Assembly: GCA_937128595.1 (NCBI GenBank) | Contig: CAKZMO010000136.1 | Coordinates: 1-40,978, forward strand | Reading direction: 5' to 3' | Source: an uncultured cyanobacterium | GTDB taxonomy: Bacteria; Cyanobacteriota; Cyanobacteriia; CAKZMO01 | DNA: 40,978 nucleotides | Shown: positions 34,663 to 40,978 of the stretch, one piece after another | Position numbering within the stretch: the first letter of the stretch is position 1 | How the letters are laid out: every line of letters starts with the position of its first letter | The notes under the pieces: model-generated | Told to the model about the DNA's origin: nothing | Seen by the model: the letters and a program-made list of their open reading frames with translations, nothing else | Databases searched by the model: none | Made by a program: the position numbers and the translations under genes

Positions 34663-35310
34663 TTAGCGACCAGGACTTGCACCGATCCATTGAGCGCTGA
34701 GCGTGAGGGCTGCGGAGCCAGTTTCGCTTTGCAAGTCAGGAATAGAGACAACACAAGTGGAGCGGCTATTGATCCAAACGCCTTCGATGGTCTCGTTCCC
34801 GACATTGACTTCACAGGCAAACGGATCGAAATCGAGAGTGCTAAACAGCACTTTGTCGTCTACTCCTTCATCTTCATCATAGATTCGAAGCGAGACGGGA
34901 ATGTAATTGCCTCGCTCAAGCCAGGTAATCTCAGATACCGCACTCATGAACCAATCCGGATAAACCGCTTCGTTGATGCGGGGAGTGGCCTCGGTGGGAG
35001 TGGTCAAACTCTGATTAAGAATATCGATTTCAGCGTATAGATCGGGGCGCTGTCGTTGGGGCGGCAGATCAACAGTCGGATTACCCCAGACTCGGTTTAC
35101 GGTGAGTTGAATTGAGACCGGGGCAAATCCAAACGCTTGAGCAGGCGGAAAAGTCCATCCTGCAGACAGTGACGTGGCGATCGCCCCCAAGCTTCCAAGA
35201 AGCCCAAGCCATTTCATCCCATTCAATCTGCACCTACTCTGTCGGAGTCTAGAAGCCATAGATTGCTTGCGTTGTGCGGTCTGCTGACGGAGGGATCGAT
35301 GAGTCACCAT
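34663..35310 (-). CDS. Exported protein with a possible C2-like beta-sandwich
   Basis: 215 residues. A basic N-terminus, then WLGLLGSLGAIATSLSAGW and PAQA-FG, give a signal peptide with cleavage near residue 59. Two later Met codons (residues 18 and 32) are alternative starts. The mature part reads like a C2-type sandwich: an opening strand SIQLTVNRVWGNPTVD, then DLYAEIDIL, PDWFMSAV, and the acidic loop SLRIYDEDEGVDD, which could bind Ca2+. Two Cys residues (FACEVNV and STCVVSI) could form a disulphide. The C2 assignment is by pattern only. It lies 46 bases downstream of priA on the same strand and may be co-transcribed. Confidence 0.65.
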   Translation of the reverse strand: MVTHRSLRQQTAQRKQSMASRLRQSRCRLNGMKWLGLLGSLGAIATSLSAGWTFPPAQAFGFAPVSIQLTVNRVWGNPTVDLPPQRQRPDLYAEIDILNQSLTTPTEATPRINEAVYPDWFMSAVSEITWLERGNYIPVSLRIYDEDEGVDDKVLFSTLDFDPFACEVNVGNETIEGVWINSRSTCVVSIPDLQSETGSAALTLSAQWIGASPGR

Positions 35311-35356
35311 GGGCGTATTTCAAGAAGAGTGTAGGTCGGGAAGGGTTTTGAGCCCA

Positions 35357-37909
35357 TTAGAGCAACTGTAGCGGATCGACATCAATTGTTAGGCTAACTG
35401 CGTTTGAGATGCGCGATCGCCACTTCACTAAGTCTAAAATTTGAATGACCTGTTGTGCGGTATTGGAAGGGCATTTGAGTAGAATCTGCCAGCGATAGCG
35501 ACGAGCCACTCTCATCACAGCAGCAGGCGCAGGCCCAAGGAGAGTGTAAGCCAGGTCTTCTGGATTTGAAAGACGAATCGCTTCAGCAATCTGTTCCGCT
35601 GCTTGCTGCACAGCAGATTCATCGGGACTGCTGAGCCGCAACACAATGAGCTGACCATAGGGAGGATAGTGGAGCGCTGCGCGATCGCCCAGTTCAGTGG
35701 CGACAAAGGCTTCGTAATCTTGCCGCTGGACGGCCTGGATCACCGGGTGCTCTGGAGCGTAGGTTTGCAGGATGACGTGACCCGGTTCCTCGCCTCGCCC
35801 TGCTCGTCCAGACACTTGAGTCAGAATTTGGTAGGCGCGTTCCCCGGCTCGAAAGTCAGCCAGATTCAATAGTCCATCTGCCGCCACAATCCCAATCAGC
35901 GTGACTTGAGGAATGTCTAGCCCCTTTGCCAGCATCTGTGTCCCGATGAGTAGATCGGCGTCGCCCTGAACAAATCGGGTGAGCAAGGCACGATGGGCTC
36001 CCTTGGTGCGAGTGGTATCGCGGTCAAACCGGAGACAGCGGAGTTGCGGAAACTCACGACTCAGCTCTTGCATGACTCGCTGAGTGCCACTGCCAAAATG
36101 TTTCAGGTATGGAGAATCGCAGTGGGGACATTGAGGCGGGTGCGATCGCCCAAAACCGCAGTAGTGACAGCGCAGGGTTGGGGCGGCCTGTTCATGGGCT
36201 TGGTGAAAGGTGAGAGACACGTCACAGTGGGGGCAATTCATCGCCTCTCCACAACTGCGACAGGACACGAAGGTGCTGTGTCCTCGTCGATGAATAAATA
36301 AAATTCCCTGTTGCTGCTTTTCCTTGAGAGTCTCAAGAGCGTCGTGCAAGGAGCGGCTGAAAATAGAACGATTGCCGCAGCGAAACTCGTGGCGCATATC
36401 CACGACCTCGATGGGGGGTAGGGGTCGAGCATGAACCCGTTGAGGTAAAGAGCAATATTGGGTGGGTATGGGTTCTGACTTCGCTTCTTGAACCATCTGC
36501 CAAGATTCGAGTGAGGGAGTCGCCGTGCCTAAAATCAGCGGACAGTCACTCAGTTCAGTTCGCCACTGGGCAACAGTGCGAGCGTGATAGCAAGGGGCAG
36601 GCTGATCTTGCTTGAAGCTACTGTCATGTTCTTCGTCTAGGACTATCAGCCCAATCTGAGGCAGAGGCGCAAAAATTGCCGATCGGGTTCCGATTACAAC
36701 CTGGGGTGTTCCTACCAACATTTGTCGCCAGGTATCGTAGCGCTCGCCCTCGGACAATCCGCTGTGGTAAACCAAAACCCGATCGCCAAACCTCGCCCGA
36801 AACCGATCGGTGAGCTGAGGCGTCAGGCCAATTTCTGGGACGAGCACCAGCGCCGATTTTCCTTGAGCCAGAATAGGGGCGATCGCCTGCAGATACACCT
36901 CGGTTTTTCCTGACCCCGTCACCCCATGTAGCAGCAGTTGAGCGGCACCACTGAGATTGGCGATCGCCGCTACGGCTTGTTCTTGATCAGGGGTTAGTCG
37001 CTGTGGCTGATCGGTTTGAAGTCCTGGACTGGGGCGATCGCGTCTCAGCACTTCTCGATCTTGCACGACGACGCAGCCCTTTTGCTCCAGCGCCTGCACA
37101 ACGGAAGAGCTAGTGCGTGCCAACTGAAGCAAATCCTGGAGCCACGCATCGCCCCCCTGCCGCCGTAGTAAGTCCAAGACTTCTTGTTGGCGAGGACTAA
37201 GTTTTGCAGCTATTGGAGTGCCGTCGATTAGCGTTACCGCTCGCTGTCGCTTAGGTCGCACAGGAGTCGGCGGCGCGAGATAGCTCTCAACCCAGCCACG
37301 CTGTAACAAATCACGCAGCCCTCGATAGGCTCCGCGCACCTGCCGCTGTAAGTAGACCCAGGTGTAGTCACCCTGAGGTTGATTCTGAAGGGTCTCAATC
37401 AACTGTCGAGCTGGAGCCGTTAGGAATTCTACTGCCCCAGCAGGAATCGCGTCGGGTAGCAGTCGGATACGTCGCTGCGATCGCCGCAGTAGCCCCGGCG
37501 GCAGCGCCATCCGAATCACCTGAATCAGCGGTGTGCAGTAATAATCCGCAATCCGCTGCAAAAGTTCCCAATACCGAGGCGGGAAAAAGCCCCGACTCAT
37601 CACTCCTTCAATAGCTTTGATGGAATGAGTATCAATCTCCTCAGGGGGAAACACAAGAAGACGAATGGCGATCGCCCCCACCTGCTGAGCCCCAAACGGC
37701 ACGCTGAGAATATCGCCCGGAGCAACAGATTCATCCGGCGGAATAGCGTAGGTATACAGTCCTTGGGCTCCTGGACAATCCACCAGTGCTTCCACCCAAG
37801 CTGGTGATGCTGCGAGTGGCGCATAATCTGACGACGGCTCAGCGACAGACGCTGACAACAGCGACGGCGACGATGAAAACAGGTCATGTTGAGAAACAGC
37901 CAGAGCCAT
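35357..37909 (-). CDS. priA: Primosomal protein N' (replication restart helicase)
   Basis: 850 residues. 3'-5' superfamily-2 helicase that recognises stalled or D-loop forks and reloads the replicative helicase. The N-terminal 3'-DNA-binding domain is followed by GVTGSGKTEVYL (Walker A, residues 329-336), LDEEHDSSFKQD (425-428 DEEH) and GTATPSLESW (motif III). A zinc-binding insertion carries eight Cys (CRSCGEAMNCPHC and CHYCGFGRSHPPQCPHC). The helicase C-lobe has IGTQMLAKGLDIPQVTLIGI and QVSGRAGRGEEPG. The N-terminus has about 35 extra residues before the PriA fold, which is common in cyanobacteria. Confidence 0.97.
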   Translation of the reverse strand: MALAVSQHDLFSSSPSLLSASVAEPSSDYAPLAASPAWVEALVDCPGAQGLYTYAIPPDESVAPGDILSVPFGAQQVGAIAIRLLVFPPEEIDTHSIKAIEGVMSRGFFPPRYWELLQRIADYYCTPLIQVIRMALPPGLLRRSQRRIRLLPDAIPAGAVEFLTAPARQLIETLQNQPQGDYTWVYLQRQVRGAYRGLRDLLQRGWVESYLAPPTPVRPKRQRAVTLIDGTPIAAKLSPRQQEVLDLLRRQGGDAWLQDLLQLARTSSSVVQALEQKGCVVVQDREVLRRDRPSPGLQTDQPQRLTPDQEQAVAAIANLSGAAQLLLHGVTGSGKTEVYLQAIAPILAQGKSALVLVPEIGLTPQLTDRFRARFGDRVLVYHSGLSEGERYDTWRQMLVGTPQVVIGTRSAIFAPLPQIGLIVLDEEHDSSFKQDQPAPCYHARTVAQWRTELSDCPLILGTATPSLESWQMVQEAKSEPIPTQYCSLPQRVHARPLPPIEVVDMRHEFRCGNRSIFSRSLHDALETLKEKQQQGILFIHRRGHSTFVSCRSCGEAMNCPHCDVSLTFHQAHEQAAPTLRCHYCGFGRSHPPQCPHCDSPYLKHFGSGTQRVMQELSREFPQLRCLRFDRDTTRTKGAHRALLTRFVQGDADLLIGTQMLAKGLDIPQVTLIGIVAADGLLNLADFRAGERAYQILTQVSGRAGRGEEPGHVILQTYAPEHPVIQAVQRQDYEAFVATELGDRAALHYPPYGQLIVLRLSSPDESAVQQAAEQIAEAIRLSNPEDLAYTLLGPAPAAVMRVARRYRWQILLKCPSNTAQQVIQILDLVKWRSRISNAVSLTIDVDPLQLL

Positions 37910-38044
37910 AACCAGGTCAAGAACGACGGGTCTTCTTAGTGTAAGTCAGTTTTAGAGATTCCCATTTCAAGTCTTTACGTTTCGGCTAGACCTCTTTATT
38001 CATCAAAACGTAGCATTTAATGTTAGATATGCCTTTGTTTTCTC

Positions 38045-38139
38045 TGTATCGCAATCTCAAATGATTTGTGAGAGGAGGGGGATGCACTCATCCCCCTCCT
38101 CTCACTTAGTAGTTCACAAGCAATTTAGTATCGCTATAG
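38045..38139 (-). repeat. MITE-like palindromic element, copy B
   Basis: Read on the minus strand it starts CTATAGCGATACTAAAT, passes TTGTGAACTACTAAG, and ends CTCACAAATCATTTGAGATT. These are the same two ends as the nested element at 25889-26155. The core is a 17-bp stem (38068-38084 with 38089-38105) with loop CACT. The two ends are themselves imperfect inverted repeats of each other. No coding capacity. Confidence 0.7.
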
Positions 38140-38156
38140 CTCTGAAGTACTGATGA

Positions 38157-38253
38157 TTAGGACTTATGTTCAACTCATGTCAGCTTGAATAAACTTCGAT
38201 GAGATTGTGGGCGCGGAGCGCCCACAATCTCAACAAAATGCGTAAGTTCTGAT
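38157..38253. repeat. Second palindromic element with 14-bp core stem
   Basis: The core GAGATTGTGGGCGC (38201-38214) pairs perfectly with GCGCCCACAATCTC across GGA. The outer ends TTAGGACTTATG and GCGTAAGTTCTGA are imperfect inverted repeats. From memory, AGGACTTACGCA-type ends recur in cyanobacterial intergenic repeats. It is different in sequence from the neighbouring elements. Confidence 0.6.
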
Positions 38254-38259
38254 GATTCA

Positions 38260-38299
38260 AAAAAAAGGAGGGGGATGCACTCATCCCCCTCCTTTTTTT
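38260..38299 (-). terminator. 18-bp hairpin terminator after the UbiB-family gene
   Basis: Seven A, then GGAGGGGGATG, pair exactly with CATCCCCCTCC and seven T across loop CACT. With A and T tracts on both sides it can terminate in either direction. For the minus-strand UbiB-family gene ending at 38395 it lies about 95 bases downstream. Stem and loop are identical to the core of the element at 38045-38139. Confidence 0.8.
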
Positions 38300-38394
38300 A
38301 TCAGCTCGAAATGATGAGAATCTGACCGCTAATACCAGTTGCTTCCGCTAAATCTGTGATGGATCTCAGCGCAATATCACATATCAAGCTGCTG

Positions 38395-40506
38395 TTACGT
38401 ACGATAGGGTTGTGACTGTGAAGGTAAAGCTGCCACAGAGTTGGGTTGGGTAGCGATGGCTTCTTTCTCATCAGAGAGGAAGAACTCCCGAATGAATCTG
38501 GCGATCGCCCGCTGCATCAGACCGCCAGCGATTTCCCTACCCATAGAATGAAAGGCTGGGTTACTCAAAAGGCGAGGAACGACATCCAACAACACTTTCG
38601 GATCAAATCCTGGAGTGTCCTTCAAGATCGTCAAAATTCGGATGATGTGATCGAGGTTGCTGTCTGCGTTTTTTGCAGCCTGTTCTGCTACAGGGGCTTT
38701 TTCAAAACCGATGCGCTGACGAACGCTAAACGCAAACTGCTGCACCGACTGTCGTCCGAATGTATCAATCGAAGCTATGCCTTCATCAATGAGGTACTCC
38801 CGCACAAAGGCTCCTCGTTCTGAAAAAAGAAAATCAACTGTCTGTTTAAGAACTCGATTGGGATCATAGTCTGGACTGTTGCGGGCGTTGCGCAGCAGAT
38901 TTTCCAAACGATTCCAACGAAACTCGCCATCCTTAAACAAGAGATCCTGGAGTGAGGCTCGCAACTGAGGTGAAGGGTCACTCAGCAAGCGTTTTGATAC
39001 ATAAGGATAAGCCTTGCTCAAGACCTTGAAATTAGGATCGACCCTGATTGCGATTCCCTCTAGAGTGACCAGAGAGCGGATAATCAGTGCATAGTAGGCC
39101 GGCACTCGAAACGGATATTCATACATGATGGCAGAGAGCTGGTCGGTAATGCTCTTGAAGTTCAGCTCCGCCACACTCGCTCCCAACGCATCGCTAAAGA
39201 CTCTAGAGAATGCCGGAATGATCGGTGTCAAATCTGTTTCAGGACTGAGAAACTCTAGCTTTACATAGTCAGAGGCCAATCCCTCAAAATCTCGATTGAC
39301 CAAGTGAACAACTGCTTCCAATAGCCCATATCGCTGGGGTGGCTTGACTTCGCTCATCATGCCGAAGTCGAGATAGGCTAACTTGCCTTCAGGTGTTGCT
39401 AGCAAATTGCCTGGATGAGGATCAGCATGAAAAAAGCCGTGCTCCAGCAACTGTCGTAGAGAACATTGCACTCCAACGTTGACTAAATGTCCTGCATCAA
39501 CTCCTTGAGCACGAATGACATCTGGTTTTGTCAGCTTTGTTCCGGTAATCCATTCCATCGTCAGCACTCGACGATTGGTATGCTCCCAATAAATAGTTGG
39601 AACGTATATATCAGGAATCTGCCCGTAAAGCTCGGCAAAGCGCTCAGCATTGAGACCTTCGTGGATGTAGTCCATCTCTTCATAAATCCGAGCCCCAAAC
39701 TCGTCCATGATGCCGATTAGGTCGCCCTTGACATCTTTGATGAGGCGAGTGGCGAGACGGGCAAGCTGACGCAGAACGTAGAGATCCAAAGAAATCCGTC
39801 GGTTTAGGTCAGGGCGCTGGACTTTGACGGCGACCGTTTCTCCCGTTTTCAACTTGCCTTTATAGACTTGTCCCAAAGAAGCGGCTGCGATGGGACTTTC
39901 CGAGAGCTCGGCGTAGATATTTTGTGGGCGATCGCCCAGCTCTTCTTCAATAAACTGATAAGCAACCTTGTTGGGAAAGGGAGGCAGCTGGTCTTGCAGC
40001 TGGCTCAGTTCTTCTAGGTAAGCGGGAGGAACGAGATCCGGACGTGTTGACAAAGCCTGACCGACCTTAATATAGGCAGGGCCTAAGTCAGTCAACATTT
40101 CGCGGAGCCGCACAGCCCGCTTTGCTTCCACCTTAGAAGACCGCCCTAGCCGTTTGTCGAGCCACAGTTTGAACGCAAATGTGCAAGCTGGCCAAAAAAT
40201 ATTGAAAAAGCGCAATGCTACTTTAAACGGCTGCTTGCCATAGCGCTTGCCCAACTCTTCGGGGTTGTAGCGCATTGGCTCCGAATCGAGATGGGCGATC
40301 GCCGAGTAGGCATATGCCAACCGAGACGCTTCATTTTGCTCAGCTTTAATCTGAGCGATGCGGTCATCTAACTCTTTAGGTTCATAACCGTTGAGATCTG
40401 GCAAATTGTGAATTTGCCGCATCGTGGCCGGATGAGTGGTTGCTTCGGTGGATGAAACCATTTCTGGAGTTTTGGATGGCATTGGAGTTACTTCGGCAGT
40501 GTGCAT
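38395..40506 (-). CDS. UbiB/ABC1 (AarF) family kinase-like protein
   Basis: 703 residues. Atypical protein-kinase-like ATPase family acting on prenyl-lipid (quinone, tocopherol) metabolism; cyanobacterial and plastid members are the ABC1K proteins. Family hallmarks: the KxGQ motif YIKVGQALSTRPDLVP (residues 145-160), the Ala-rich loop PIAAASLGQVYKG that replaces the Gly-rich loop, the lysine in VAVKVQRP (Lys228), HADPHPGNLL and the metal-binding YLDFGMM. C-terminal helices after residue 550 are partly hydrophobic. The ATG at 40506 is used; MPSKTPEMVSS eight codons on is an alternative. The preceding minus-strand ORF lies 220 bases upstream. Confidence 0.93.
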   Translation of the reverse strand: MHTAEVTPMPSKTPEMVSSTEATTHPATMRQIHNLPDLNGYEPKELDDRIAQIKAEQNEASRLAYAYSAIAHLDSEPMRYNPEELGKRYGKQPFKVALRFFNIFWPACTFAFKLWLDKRLGRSSKVEAKRAVRLREMLTDLGPAYIKVGQALSTRPDLVPPAYLEELSQLQDQLPPFPNKVAYQFIEEELGDRPQNIYAELSESPIAAASLGQVYKGKLKTGETVAVKVQRPDLNRRISLDLYVLRQLARLATRLIKDVKGDLIGIMDEFGARIYEEMDYIHEGLNAERFAELYGQIPDIYVPTIYWEHTNRRVLTMEWITGTKLTKPDVIRAQGVDAGHLVNVGVQCSLRQLLEHGFFHADPHPGNLLATPEGKLAYLDFGMMSEVKPPQRYGLLEAVVHLVNRDFEGLASDYVKLEFLSPETDLTPIIPAFSRVFSDALGASVAELNFKSITDQLSAIMYEYPFRVPAYYALIIRSLVTLEGIAIRVDPNFKVLSKAYPYVSKRLLSDPSPQLRASLQDLLFKDGEFRWNRLENLLRNARNSPDYDPNRVLKQTVDFLFSERGAFVREYLIDEGIASIDTFGRQSVQQFAFSVRQRIGFEKAPVAEQAAKNADSNLDHIIRILTILKDTPGFDPKVLLDVVPRLLSNPAFHSMGREIAGGLMQRAIARFIREFFLSDEKEAIATQPNSVAALPSQSQPYRT

Positions 40507-40725
40507 GGGCGATCGCGCAGAGCTTCAATGCTTTCAAATACATGTATCAAATACACGGGGGCTCTAGCACGTCAAAAGACGATCTCGCTAGGAAAGCATC
40601 CTTTCTTAACGATTGTAACAATTTTGTTGCGATCGCCCCGTTTGATTCCACGGATTCAAGTTTTTTCCAAAAACAAAATGCTTTCATTGACGTTGCTCGT
40701 TTCGACAGTGAAAGCAAAAAGCGGG

Positions 40726-40977
40726 TTAGCGATCGCCTCCCTCTAGAAATCTGGCAATCATTGATGCTGCAAGGTTAGGCGAAACTGCTTTGGCACCCAA
40801 CCGTTGAAAATTGGCGTTCGCTGGATCGTCGAAGGTAAAAAAGAGCTTGCCTCGCTGAGCGAGGACTTGAACGCAGGTTTCAGTTTTGCTGCCAGGGGTA
40901 GCATAGGCGATGAAAAGAGCTGTGGCGATCGCATCTTTATCCAACAAGTACCTTAAGCAGATAAGTAGGTCGTCTTA
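40726..40977 (-). pseudogene. C-terminal fragment resembling a SLOG/DprA-like nucleotide-binding fold (partial or broken)
   Basis: About 83 codons, ending at 40726. The frame reads DDLLICLRYLLDKDAIATAL, then FIAYATPGSKTETCVQVLAQ, then RGKLFFTFDDPANANFQRLG. The pattern 'cQVLAQRGKLFFTFDDPANANFQRLGAKAV' fits the final strands and helix of a Rossmann-like SLOG/DprA-type domain. It therefore looks like the end of a longer protein. However, a TAA lies in frame at 40975-40977, right at the window edge, and the only in-frame start is a TTG at 40947. Either the gene is frameshifted or truncated, or the rest lies in another frame beyond the window. The family call is tentative. Confidence 0.4.
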
Positions 40978-40978
40978 T

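Larger units (their letters stand above)
37910..38394. other. Intergenic cluster of palindromic elements
   Basis: Between priA and the UbiB-family gene (both minus). Holds three separate palindromic elements in about 255 bases (listed individually). No gene recognised. The priA promoter should lie in 37910-38040. Confidence 0.6.

Overview
The window is a stretch of cyanobacterial chromosome. It carries psaA-psaB (photosystem I core), the rubA-ycf48-psbEFLJ cluster (photosystem II assembly factors and cytochrome b559), ycf39, a phytol-kinase-like gene, DUF1815 and DUF2839 genes, and dozens of copies of the cyanobacterial HIP1 octamer (GCGATCGC). The genus cannot be fixed from the sequence alone. 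I saw no rRNA, tRNA, CRISPR array, prophage or transposase gene.

Layout, left to right. 0-4 kb: an MlaF/TGD3-like ABC ATPase (+) converges on a membrane-anchored coiled-coil/TPR protein (-). 4-10.2 kb: two long minus-strand ORFs, a coiled-coil/acidic protein and an actin/Hsp70-like ATPase. They abut in different frames at a run of ten A and look like one ~1,990-residue protein split by a frameshift. 11-16.6 kb: secreted PrxQ-type peroxiredoxin (+), tyrA (-), a Rad3/DinG-like helicase with degraded ATPase motifs (+), DUF2839 (+), DUF1815 (+) and a Nudix hydrolase (-). 16.7-21.3 kb: psaA-psaB (-), with a long upstream region and a strong hairpin after psaB. 22-28 kb: an acidic-tailed lipoprotein (+), a phytol-kinase family protein (-), ycf39 (+), a nested palindromic element, a histidine phosphatase (+) and a TraX-like membrane protein (-). 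28-30.9 kb: rubA, ycf48, psbE, psbF, psbL, psbJ (+), ending in a terminator. 31-41 kb: murF (-), an unrecognised 422-residue protein (+), a secreted C2-like protein (-), priA (-), a cluster of palindromic repeats, a UbiB/ABC1 family kinase-like protein (-) and, at the right edge, a C-terminal gene fragment (-).

Functional threads. Photosystem biogenesis dominates: reaction-centre subunits, cytochrome b559 subunits, and three assembly factors (RubA, Ycf48, Ycf39) lie within about 14 kb, with a phytol-kinase-like gene for chlorophyll/tocopherol phytol recycling beside ycf39. The rest is housekeeping (MurF, TyrA, PriA, UbiB family) and cyanobacterial conserved proteins of unknown role.

Most notable for follow-up: the A10 frameshift junction in the giant coiled-coil/actin-like protein; the apparent pseudo-helicase; a ~29-residue tandem repeat in the TPR protein; and a family of palindromic MITE-like elements, one copy of which has further palindromes nested inside it.
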